From Desulfobacteraceae bacterium (GTDB lineage Bacteria > Desulfobacterota > Desulfobacteria > Desulfobacterales > ETH-SRB1): a stretch of 13,928 nt of DNA. The position numbers and the translations under genes are program-made. Positions 7,121 through 13,928 of the stretch are shown in pieces. Where the stretch lies: NCBI GenBank assembly GCA_030638305.1, contig DAOWEW010000210.1, positions 1 through 13,928 on the forward strand, given 5' to 3'. The notes under the pieces are model-generated. The model was not told the DNA's origin and searched no databases. It saw only the letters and a list, made by a program, of their open reading frames with translations. Position 1 is the first letter of the stretch, and each line of letters opens with the position of its first letter.

Positions 7121-9619
7121 ATGCAAAAGAAAAAACAAATAACAATAGCTGAGAAAGTTATCAGTTTCAAAAAAAAGTCAAATCATGAAATTAACTCTCC
7201 GGATCATTATGCACGCAGCCTCATTGAAGCGAGTCTTGACCCGCTCGTGACTATCGCACCTGACGGAAAAATTACCGATGTGAATAACGCTGCTGTGGAA
7301 GTTACGGGAGCGACACGAGAAGAACTGATCGGCTCCGATTTTTTCAATTACTTTACCGAACCGGAAAAGGCCAGAGCGGGCTATAAACGGGTATTTGAGG
7401 AAGGAACTGTCAGGGACTACCCGCTTGAAATAAGGCATAAAGATGGCAATACAATACCCGTGTTGTATAACGCATCGCTGTATAAGGATGAGCAGGGGAA
7501 TGTTGTTGGTGTGTTTGCCGCGGCGAGAGATGTGACCGAGATCAAACATGCCTATGATGAATTGTTCAAGGCCAAGGAAGAGGCGGAAGCAGCCAACCGG
7601 GTAAAAAGTGAATTTTTAGCAAACATGAGCCATGAGATCCGCACGCCCATGAATGGTGTTATCGGGATGACCGATTTGACCCTCGACACCGAGCTGACAG
7701 CGGAGCAACGAGGAAATCTCGAAATGGTAAAATCCTCGGCAGACCATTTGCTTTCAGTCATCAATGAAATTCTTGATTTTTCCAAAATGGCGGCCGGTCA
7801 GATGGAGCTCGAAGAAATTGATTTCAGCCTGCGGCCCATGGTGGAGGATGCAGTTGACACACTGGCGTTGCGAGCCGAAGAAAAAAGCCTGGAGCTGATA
7901 GCATATATAATCCCTGATGTGCCGGATGCGGTTATCGGGGATCCGGGGCGTTTGAGGCAGATCCTGATTAACCTGGTGGGCAATTCCATCAAATTTACGG
8001 AAGAAGGAGAGATCGTTGTCAGTGTAGAAATAAAAAAGCAAAAAAAAGATTCTGCCGTGCTCCACTTTGCAGTATCAGACACCGGCATCGGGATTCCGAA
8101 AGACAGGCAGGAGGCGATATTTAAAAGTTTTACCCAGGTCGACGGTTCGACTACCAGAAAATACGGTGGCACGGGTCTTGGCACAACCATTGCTGAACAG
8201 ATTGTGGAACTGATGGGAGGACGAATATGGATCGAAAGCCCAGGAAATAATCAATCATCAGTTATCAGTCATCAATCCAAAGGCGGTCCGGGTGCGGTCT
8301 TTCACTTTATAATTGAACTTGGTCTTCAAGCGGAAAAGGAGAAAGCCTATAGATCTTTTGATGAAGTTCCTGACCTTGAAGGCCGAAAGACCCTGGTGGT
8401 GGATGACAACAAGACAAATATCAGCTACCTCACAAAATTGTTTAAGAACTGGTGTTTTCCTGCCGATTTTGTGTTCAGTGGCTATGCAGCGCTTGATGCG
8501 ATGGCCTTAAGCGAAGGCATGAAAGAGCCTTATGAACTGGTACTGCTTGATGTACAGATGCCGGGCATCGACGGGTTTACCGTAATGGAGAAAATAAAGT
8601 CCGGGGGATGGCTCAAAGATACTGCAGTTATCATACTTACCTCCGTGGGACAGAAAGGAGATGCAGCCAGGTTCAAGGAACTGGGAGTTTCGGCATATCT
8701 GACCAAGCCGGTAAAGCAATCCAGCCTGCTTGCCGCCATCAGAGAGACACTTAAAAAAAAATCAATAAAGCCTGATGAAATGCAGGAAGCAGAGCCTGAT
8801 AAGAAAACCGAGCCCCTCATAACCCAGTATACAATCAGGGAGGCCAGGCAAAAAGTAAATATCCTGCTCGCAGAAGACAATAAGGTCAACCAGATGCTGG
8901 TGCTCAAGCTTTTGCAAAAGCAGGGATACAGGGCAACGTTGGCTGAAAATGGAAAAAAAGCCGTAGAGGCCATTAAAAAAGGAGGCTTTGACCTGGTGTT
9001 TATGGATATCCAGATGCCTGTGATGGGCGGGGTCGAAGCCACGAAAGAGATAAGGGAATGGGAAAAACACACAACTCATATTCCGATTGTTGCCCTTACT
9101 GCCAATGCAATGGAGGGAGATCGGGAGAAGTATCTTGAGGCAGGCATGGATGACTACTTAGCCAAGCCCTTCAAGCGTGAAGACGTTCTGAAGATGGTTA
9201 GCAAATGGCAGCCAAAAATTAAGGACGCTGTAACAACCACGGAGATTACAAAAATAATCCTTGTTGAAGATGACGAAAAGATGCGCCATTCTATCATACG
9301 GCTTCTCAAAAGAAAGATGCCGCAAGCAAAGTTAATGTGGGCTGAAGATGGAATTGACGCCACAGCCAAATTAGGTAGCTTTATGCCTGATCTGATAATT
9401 ACAGACATTATGATGCCGCACATGGACGGTGTTGAATTCATCCGATATGTACGCAAGAATGATCGCTATAACAAAACCAGGATTATTGCTATAACCGGGC
9501 TGGCTGAATACGATCCTCGTGTATCTGCTGCGAGGGCGTCCGGTATTGATAAAATGATATTCAAACCCTGGGAAGATAAGGATTTGATTTCAACAATTAA
9601 AGAAGCACTTGGAGGATAA
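7121..9619 (+). CDS. hybrid sensor histidine kinase: PAS, HisKA, HATPase, three receivers
   Basis: An 832-residue cytoplasmic hybrid histidine kinase with no membrane segment or signal peptide. Domains in order: PAS (about 30-142); a short coiled linker; HisKA with H-box FLANMSHEIRTPMNG and phosphoacceptor His171; HATPase_c with N box NLVGNSIKFT (about 284-293), G1 DTGIGIP (320-326) and G2 GGTGLGTTIA (349-358); REC1 with VVDDN, Asp477 in LLDVQMPG and Lys529; REC2 with AEDN, Asp629 in FMDIQMPVMGG and Lys682; REC3 with VEDDE, Asp762 in TDIMMPHMDG and Lys815. All catalytic residues are kept. There is no HPt and no DNA-binding output domain, so a separate phosphotransfer partner is expected. AAAAGG (7105-7110) lies 10 bases before the ATG, a weak site. 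The 5' end abuts a decayed P-type ATPase. A heptanucleotide repeat lies inside the end of the HATPase domain. What the PAS domain senses is unknown. Confidence 0.95.
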   Translation: MQKKKQITIAEKVISFKKKSNHEINSPDHYARSLIEASLDPLVTIAPDGKITDVNNAAVEVTGATREELIGSDFFNYFTEPEKARAGYKRVFEEGTVRDYPLEIRHKDGNTIPVLYNASLYKDEQGNVVGVFAAARDVTEIKHAYDELFKAKEEAEAANRVKSEFLANMSHEIRTPMNGVIGMTDLTLDTELTAEQRGNLEMVKSSADHLLSVINEILDFSKMAAGQMELEEIDFSLRPMVEDAVDTLALRAEEKSLELIAYIIPDVPDAVIGDPGRLRQILINLVGNSIKFTEEGEIVVSVEIKKQKKDSAVLHFAVSDTGIGIPKDRQEAIFKSFTQVDGSTTRKYGGTGLGTTIAEQIVELMGGRIWIESPGNNQSSVISHQSKGGPGAVFHFIIELGLQAEKEKAYRSFDEVPDLEGRKTLVVDDNKTNISYLTKLFKNWCFPADFVFSGYAALDAMALSEGMKEPYELVLLDVQMPGIDGFTVMEKIKSGGWLKDTAVIILTSVGQKGDAARFKELGVSAYLTKPVKQSSLLAAIRETLKKKSIKPDEMQEAEPDKKTEPLITQYTIREARQKVNILLAEDNKVNQMLVLKLLQKQGYRATLAENGKKAVEAIKKGGFDLVFMDIQMPVMGGVEATKEIREWEKHTTHIPIVALTANAMEGDREKYLEAGMDDYLAKPFKREDVLKMVSKWQPKIKDAVTTTEITKIILVEDDEKMRHSIIRLLKRKMPQAKLMWAEDGIDATAKLGSFMPDLIITDIMMPHMDGVEFIRYVRKNDRYNKTRIIAITGLAEYDPRVSAARASGIDKMIFKPWEDKDLISTIKEALGG
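8250..8277 (+). repeat. four tandem ATCARTY heptamers inside the kinase gene
   Basis: Four direct heptamers run without gaps: ATCAATC, ATCAGTT, ATCAGTC, ATCAATC. They encode the low-complexity segment NQSSVISHQS (about residues 377-386) in a surface loop between the strand GRIWIES and the final strand VFHFIIEL of the HATPase domain. The reading frame is kept. The loop is longer than the short ES-x-G-x-G-x-FHF connection usual in such kinases, so this looks like a tolerated repeat insertion. Confidence 0.7.
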
Positions 9620-9775
9620 AAAAACAGCGGCACTGTCCTTCAGCAATTCGCTGCGAATACCGATGTTTCGGCCGTCAATTCGGTTTCTGCTCTCAGGATA
9701 ATCAAGAGTGAGAAGTTGAGAAAAATTGCCGAGGAGGTTTTGAAAAAATTACGGAATGTTATCGAAAACCTGTGA
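9620..9775 (+). other. open extension in frame with the kinase, after its TAA
   Basis: Directly after the kinase stop (9617-9619) the same frame stays open for 51 codons to TGA at 9773-9775. It reads KNSGTVLQQFAANTDVS and ends with the charged helical stretch EKLRKIAEEVLKKLRNVIEN. No suitable start codon or ribosome binding site precedes it. It may be the remains of a longer kinase C-terminus or of a lost downstream gene. It could also be chance, since 51 open codons are not rare. Confidence 0.35.
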
Positions 9776-9797
9776 AAGATGAAAAAGGAAAAAATTG

Positions 9798-10523
9798 ATG
9801 AAACCAATGAATTTTTTTACCGTATTGTTTGTTTTTTTTGCCATGGTTACAGGAGTTTGTGCGCAAGAAAAAAAATGGAGTGACCAGGCGGAACTTTCTT
9901 TCGTCGATACGGGAGGCAACACCGACGTTACAAGCCTGTCAGCGAATAACCTTTTAAAGTATAGATTCAGCGAGGAATTGCAGGCAGCATGGAAACTCGG
10001 GGCTTTGTATGGGCAAAATGACGGTGAAAAGAATGCGGAGAGTTACTTCAGTGATCTCCGCCTGGACTATCTGTTTACAAAGCATTTGTATTCCTTTGTC
10101 AATGCAGGGTGGTCGAAAGACAAATTCGCAGGTATTGACTCGCGGTACTACGTGGGTCCCGGTGCAGGGTATAAGTTTCTTGTCGGACCCAAGCATTTTC
10201 TTTTAGCCGAAGTCAGCCTCAACTACGTCAATGAAGAATACATTGATGACACGGACAAAGAATACCTCGGAGGCCGTGCTTTTGCCAAGTATGAATACGC
10301 GTTCACGGATAAAAACAAATTTTCCCAGTTCGTGGAATACCTGCACGATTTCGACGATAGAAATAATTATAATGTGAATTCGGAAACAGCGCTGATATCC
10401 GCATTGAACGACTATTTATCGCTAAAGACGAGCTACGTAGTCAAGTACGACAATCAACCTGTTCCTTCAACACTGAAAGAAACCGATACTATTCTATCTG
10501 TCACGCTCGTTGTCAATTTTTAA
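9798..10523 (+). CDS. DUF481-family outer-membrane beta-barrel protein
   Basis: A 241-residue protein matching the DUF481 (YdiY-like, 'salt-induced outer membrane protein') pattern. A signal peptide is clear: MKPMNFFTVL followed by a hydrophobic core and a likely cleavage after GVCA (residue 22). The mature part starts with the family-typical AELSFVDTGGNTDVTSLSA and alternates strands rich in Tyr, Phe and Lys (KYRFSEEL, YFSDLRLDYLFTKHLYSF, YYVGPGAGYKF). It ends in VTLVVNF with a terminal Phe, as outer-membrane barrels do. The ATG at 9798 is chosen because AAGGAA (9785-9790) lies seven bases upstream; a TTG one codon earlier is in frame but less likely. The precise function of DUF481 proteins is not established. 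DUF748 follows 50 bp downstream on the same strand, suggesting co-expression. Confidence 0.88.
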   Translation: MKPMNFFTVLFVFFAMVTGVCAQEKKWSDQAELSFVDTGGNTDVTSLSANNLLKYRFSEELQAAWKLGALYGQNDGEKNAESYFSDLRLDYLFTKHLYSFVNAGWSKDKFAGIDSRYYVGPGAGYKFLVGPKHFLLAEVSLNYVNEEYIDDTDKEYLGGRAFAKYEYAFTDKNKFSQFVEYLHDFDDRNNYNVNSETALISALNDYLSLKTSYVVKYDNQPVPSTLKETDTILSVTLVVNF

Positions 10524-10524
10524 A

Positions 10525-10556
10525 ATAGATTTTCAGATAATTATCTGAAAGTCTAT
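10525..10556. repeat. 32-bp palindrome between the DUF481 and DUF748 genes
   Basis: The core TTTCAGATAATTATCTGAAA (10531-10550) is a perfect 20-bp palindrome. It extends outward through ATAGAT/GTCTAT, with a single G-U-type pair, to 16-bp arms with no loop. It starts two bases after the DUF481 stop and ends five bases before the AGGGGG site of the next gene. There is no T run after it. It may be an intercistronic RNA hairpin that protects or separates the two messages, or a DNA operator. Confidence 0.7.
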
Positions 10557-10573
10557 AGAAAAGGGGGTGCTTA

Positions 10574-13510
10574 ATGTCGCGCACGAAAAATGGTGCAATT
10601 ATCATTGCTATTTTGATTGCGCTATATGCAGTCTTTGGCTTCCTGATTGCGCCGTATATTTTCAAGTCAAACCTGATATCAGGCATAGCCGGGCACCTTG
10701 GCCGAAACGCTACAGTGGATGAAATCAAGGTGAACCCTTTTGTGCTTTCGGTAACGGTGAGGGGCTTTGAAATGAGTGAGCCTGATGGCGAGCGATTCGC
10801 TGGTTTTGAAGAACTGTATGTCAATTTCCAGCTTTCATCAATTTTCCGGCGGGCATACACCTTTGACGAGATTCGTCTGATTGTACCCGAAGGACGGGTG
10901 AAGATTTTACCTGACGGCAGCCTGAACTTTTCAGATCTTCTTGCCTCATCAGACCCGGTGGAGCCCCGGCCGGATGAAAGTAACGAGTTGCCGCCTATTC
11001 TAATCTTCAGGCTACAGATCGAACAGGGACGTCTCGCATTTACCGATCTTGCACGATCCACTCCGTTTGAGACAGACTTTTTCCCGATAGAGATTACGTT
11101 GAATGACTTCAGTACCCGTAAGGACAGCAAGAGTCCGTATGTATTCACTGCAACCACAGAAAAAGGCGAGGTCGTGAGCTGTGAAGGCAACTTCTCAATC
11201 AATCCGCTTCGATCACAAGGGCAGTTTGTACTAACCGGCATCAAGACACGTACTCTATGGAAATACGTTCAGGATCAGGTTCGTTTCGAAGTAACCGGTG
11301 GATTGATCGACATAGCTGCCCGGTATGATATGGATGCCGGCAAAAAGACTTTACATTTTGAAGTGATTGATGGCAAGTTCCAACTCAATGAGTTCAGGCT
11401 GGCTGAAAAAGGCATTGATGACACGCTTATTTCAGTGCCTCGCTTTTCCGTCAAGGGGATTCACATAGACCTCAGCAATAAAAAGGCTATATGTGCTTCT
11501 ATTAACTCCGGCAATGCTCTCTTTAAGAGCTGGCTTACTTCCGATGGCACCTTGAATTACCAGGCGCTTTTTGCAATAGATTGCTCTGAAGATGAAAGTA
11601 AGACATCATCTAAGACCCCTGATCAACCAAAAACAGACAGCCAACCCTGGTGCATCAGCGTTAAGGAATTGACGCTTGCAAACTATGGTGTGGCACTGGA
11701 AGACCGTACACTGCCTAAACCGGTGCATGTCAATCTGGAACCGATCAACCTGAATCTGAAAAACCTGAGTAATCAGAAAGATTCGCAAGCTGAACTTGAC
11801 TTTACCCTTAAAGTCAACCGGACAGGAACCGTCGGAGTCAAGGGGCTGGTCAGCATTAACCCGGTATCCACGGAACTCGCCTTGCAGGTTGCACAGATTG
11901 AGTTGAAACCATTCCAGTCGTATGTGGATTCCGTTGCACAGCTTAAACTTGTGACAGGCACAGCAGGTCTTGATGGTAAATTTCACTATCGGACTTTGGA
12001 TAGTGATGGACCTGAAATGCGCTACAAAGGCAGTGTAAGCATTGATGGTTTTGAGGCCGTTGATAGATTACATTCCGAGGATTTCCTGAAGTGGGAGTCG
12101 CTTTTGTTTAACGGTCTGATGCTTGACGTTCAGCCTGGCAAATTGAGTATTGCTGAGATTGTTGCCAATCAACCCTATACCAGGGTTATCATCCGGCCAG
12201 ACTCAACTGTTAATCTGACCGGAATCTTTTCTACTCAGGATGGTGAGACCACCAATGATGTCGATTCAAAGGCACAGGCTCCAATCCCGGTCACCATTGA
12301 TACGGTTTGCATTGAAAATGCTTCGGTGAATTTTTCCGACCTCTCCCTTAAACCGGATTTTGCAATAGGTATCCAGGGTCTGAACGGGACTGTAAGGGGT
12401 CTGTCTTCCAGGTCTTTGGCACGGGCTGATGTCCTGCTCAAAGGCAAAGTGGATAAATACGCACCGGTAAAGGTTGCCGGTCAGATTAATCCTTTGAGCG
12501 AAGATGTTTACACGGATTTGGCAGTATCTTTTACAAACATCGAACTTAGCACTTTCACGCCATATTCCGGCAAGTTTGCCGGTTATGCCATCAATAAAGG
12601 AAAGCTGTCACTGGATCTCAAATACAAGCTTTCAGAAAACATCCTTGTTGGTGAGAATGAAATCTTTATGGATCAATTTACATTTGGTGAGCGCATAGAT
12701 AGCCCCGATGCCACAACATTACCGGTCCGTCTCGCTGTAGCTCTGCTAAGGGATCGTGAGGGAAAAATTGACATTAATCTGCCAGTGCGGGGCGATCTGA
12801 ATGACCCTGAGTTCAGTTATAGCCGTATTGTGATAAACGCCCTGGTCAATCTGATCACCAAAATCGTCAGCTCCCCGTTTGACATGCTGGCTGGTCTTGT
12901 CGGTGGAGATGGAGAAGGGCTGAGTTTTGTGGAGTTTGAATTCGGTAGTACGGCGCTTGGAACTGAGCAGATCAGAAAGCTTGAGCAACTAAGTAAAGGG
13001 CTCCACGAGCGACCGGCGCTCAGACTTGAAATCAAAGGAGTTGCGGATACAAAACACGACCGGGCAGCACTGGCTGAAACAAAACTGACAGGCCAACTGA
13101 AACGTGCAAAACTTAAAGAGCTAACAGCCCTTGAATTATCACTGCCTGCTCGCGCTGAAGATATTTCGCTATCTGATGATGACTACGCACGTCTCATAAC
13201 TCAGGTCTATACGGACAAATTCGGAGAACACCCCATGACTTTATTTGAACTCAAGCCGGAGACGTCCGAACCACCACAGATCAAACCCGAGGTTCTCATT
13301 GCCGCAGCAAGGCAACGCTTAATCGAAAAGATGGCGGTCGATGAAACCGGACTGCGGCGTCTCGCCCAAGAGCGGGCAAAACAGATCAAGGATCACTTGA
13401 TCCGGAAAGGAAAAATCCCGAACAAACGAGTGTTTATGGTTGAAGTTAAGATCAACCATGCTTCGGATGTTGATACGATACGCACAGATCTCACACTGTC
13501 AGGTATTTAG
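10574..13510 (+). CDS. DUF748 / AsmA-like envelope protein
   Basis: A 978-residue protein of the DUF748 family, related to AsmA-like proteins. An N-terminal membrane anchor (about residues 8-28, NGAIIIAILIALYAVFGFLI) is followed by the family's opening pattern: IAPYIFKSNLISGIAGHLGR, then VNPFVLSVTVRGFEMSEPDG. Long beta-rich repeats fill the periplasmic part. Typical late motifs include LPVRLAVALLRDREGKIDIN (about residues 715-734) and a segment ending SPFDMLAGLVGG (about 773-784). After them comes EFEFGSTALGTEQIRKLEQL (about 787-806) and a charged C-terminal tail. AsmA-like relatives are linked to envelope assembly and lipid movement between membranes; that role is inferred here. AGGGGG (10562-10567) lies six bases before the ATG. 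It probably shares transcription with DUF481, an outer-membrane partner. No clear terminator follows before the next promoter. Confidence 0.9.
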   Translation: MSRTKNGAIIIAILIALYAVFGFLIAPYIFKSNLISGIAGHLGRNATVDEIKVNPFVLSVTVRGFEMSEPDGERFAGFEELYVNFQLSSIFRRAYTFDEIRLIVPEGRVKILPDGSLNFSDLLASSDPVEPRPDESNELPPILIFRLQIEQGRLAFTDLARSTPFETDFFPIEITLNDFSTRKDSKSPYVFTATTEKGEVVSCEGNFSINPLRSQGQFVLTGIKTRTLWKYVQDQVRFEVTGGLIDIAARYDMDAGKKTLHFEVIDGKFQLNEFRLAEKGIDDTLISVPRFSVKGIHIDLSNKKAICASINSGNALFKSWLTSDGTLNYQALFAIDCSEDESKTSSKTPDQPKTDSQPWCISVKELTLANYGVALEDRTLPKPVHVNLEPINLNLKNLSNQKDSQAELDFTLKVNRTGTVGVKGLVSINPVSTELALQVAQIELKPFQSYVDSVAQLKLVTGTAGLDGKFHYRTLDSDGPEMRYKGSVSIDGFEAVDRLHSEDFLKWESLLFNGLMLDVQPGKLSIAEIVANQPYTRVIIRPDSTVNLTGIFSTQDGETTNDVDSKAQAPIPVTIDTVCIENASVNFSDLSLKPDFAIGIQGLNGTVRGLSSRSLARADVLLKGKVDKYAPVKVAGQINPLSEDVYTDLAVSFTNIELSTFTPYSGKFAGYAINKGKLSLDLKYKLSENILVGENEIFMDQFTFGERIDSPDATTLPVRLAVALLRDREGKIDINLPVRGDLNDPEFSYSRIVINALVNLITKIVSSPFDMLAGLVGGDGEGLSFVEFEFGSTALGTEQIRKLEQLSKGLHERPALRLEIKGVADTKHDRAALAETKLTGQLKRAKLKELTALELSLPARAEDISLSDDDYARLITQVYTDKFGEHPMTLFELKPETSEPPQIKPEVLIAAARQRLIEKMAVDETGLRRLAQERAKQIKDHLIRKGKIPNKRVFMVEVKINHASDVDTIRTDLTLSGI

Positions 13511-13549
13511 GGAAGTGGGTGAAAAAATAAGCGGTGTAAGAATTATTCC

Positions 13550-13578
13550 TTGACAGATAACCAGTATGTTAGTATTAT
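13550..13578 (+). promoter_or_regulatory. sigma70-type promoter of the AbiEi-like gene
   Basis: A perfect -35 TTGACA (13550-13555), a 17-bp spacer and a near-perfect -10 TATTAT (13573-13578) lie 25 bp before the start codon. Transcription should begin near 13585. The whole spacer end, -10 box and start lie inside the inverted repeat at 13561-13591. Confidence 0.8.
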
Positions 13579-13591
13579 GCTAACATACTGG
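13561..13591. promoter_or_regulatory. perfect inverted repeat overlapping promoter and RBS: likely autoregulatory operator
   Basis: CCAGTATGTTAG (13561-13572) and CTAACATACTGG (13580-13591) are perfect 12-bp reverse complements around the 7-nt loop TATTATG, which carries the -10 box. The right arm runs into the GGAGG ribosome binding site (13590-13594). A protein bound here would block RNA polymerase. AbiEi antitoxins are known to repress their own promoters by binding inverted repeats, so this is the expected place for such control. Confidence 0.75.
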
Positions 13592-13602
13592 AGGTAAATA
13601 AG

Positions 13603-13928
13603 GTGTTGTTGACCCTGCGAAATACGGCTTTAATTGAAGAGTTTGATTATAATTTTGTTAAACATGCACTGAACAGGTACAAAAACCCACGTGTAAAGAT
13701 AAATAATCTTCTGAAAAAGGGTGAAATAATCCGGGTAAAAAAGGGGCTTTACGTGTTTGGCCCCCAATTGGCACGGGAACCTTTCTCAAAAGAGACTCTG
13801 GCAAATCTGATTTATGGCCCTTCTTATATCTCTCTTGAATATGCCCTTTCTTTTTACGGTCTGATTCCTGAACGTGTAGAAACAGTTACCAGTGTAACAA
13901 ACAAAAGAAAAAAGCTTTTTAACACACC
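13603..13928 (+). CDS. AbiEi-like type IV antitoxin / transcriptional regulator (partial)
   Basis: The frame starts at GTG 13603, eight bases after GGAGG (13590-13594), and is open to the window edge, giving 108 residues. A winged-helix-like N-terminus (about residues 17-52) contains NPRVKINNLLKKGEIIRVKK and GLYVFGP. It is followed by GPSYISLEYALSFYGLIPE (72-90) and VETVTSVTNKRKKLF. This arrangement is typical of AbiEi-family antitoxins of type IV toxin-antitoxin systems, where AbiEi represses the operon and counteracts the nucleotidyltransferase toxin AbiEii, known from phage abortive infection. The partner toxin would lie beyond 13928 and is not seen. The C-terminal antitoxin domain is cut off, so a stand-alone regulator of the same family is possible. 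The gene lies 92 bp after DUF748 and has its own promoter. Confidence 0.8.
   Translation, partial: MLLTLRNTALIEEFDYNFVKHALNRYKNPRVKINNLLKKGEIIRVKKGLYVFGPQLAREPFSKETLANLIYGPSYISLEYALSFYGLIPERVETVTSVTNKRKKLFNT

Noticed and set aside
8530..9072. Minus-strand 180-codon frame over the kinase receivers
   Set aside because: Antisense to well-conserved REC1 and REC2; no family features.
1..13928. CRISPR arrays, rRNA and tRNA genes
   Set aside because: No regularly spaced direct repeats and no recognisable rRNA or tRNA sequence were seen by eye on either strand; a covariance-model search would be decisive for tRNAs.

Overview
The window reads as ordinary chromosome from a Gram-negative bacterium of moderate G+C content, most likely a Desulfobacterota / delta-proteobacterial type. 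That guess rests on the two-subunit glycyl-tRNA synthetase, the style of the multi-receiver hybrid kinase, the outer-membrane/AsmA-like protein pair, and long palindromic repeats between genes. It is an inference from protein style, not a database match.

Layout. (1) Positions 1-81 hold the last 26 codons of a plus-strand gene that looks like 2-isopropylmalate synthase. (2) A minus-strand AAA ATPase/DUF4143 gene (269-1441) follows, with a strong near-leaderless promoter and two matching operator-like palindromes exactly 32 bp apart. (3) A minus-strand housekeeping cluster glyQ-glyS-rtcB (5833 down to 1583) links glycyl-tRNA synthetase to the RNA-repair ligase RtcB; a perfect 22-bp-stem hairpin lies just upstream of the glyQ ribosome binding site. 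(4) Positions 5908-7120 are a plastic zone: a small predicted membrane protein (6063-6485, minus), a palindromic MITE-like element of about 182 bp with an 8-9 bp target duplication (6558-6740), and a decayed copper-type P-type ATPase fragment with two frameshifts. (5) A plus-strand block follows: a soluble hybrid histidine kinase with PAS, HisKA, HATPase and three receiver domains (7121-9619), a DUF481 outer-membrane protein (9798-10523) and a DUF748/AsmA-like envelope protein (10574-13510). (6) The window ends inside a plus-strand AbiEi-type antitoxin gene whose promoter is embedded in a perfect 12-bp-arm inverted repeat.

How the parts fit. glyQ, glyS and rtcB are probably co-transcribed and all act on tRNA. 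DUF481 and DUF748 are both envelope proteins, probably expressed together. The kinase carries its own receivers but no output domain, so its target is not visible here. The AbiEi gene implies an AbiEii toxin just outside the window. No clearly new multi-gene system is visible. The parts most worth a second look are the regulatory palindromes, the MITE, the decayed ATPase, a heptanucleotide repeat inside the kinase gene, and the rtcB-glyQS linkage.
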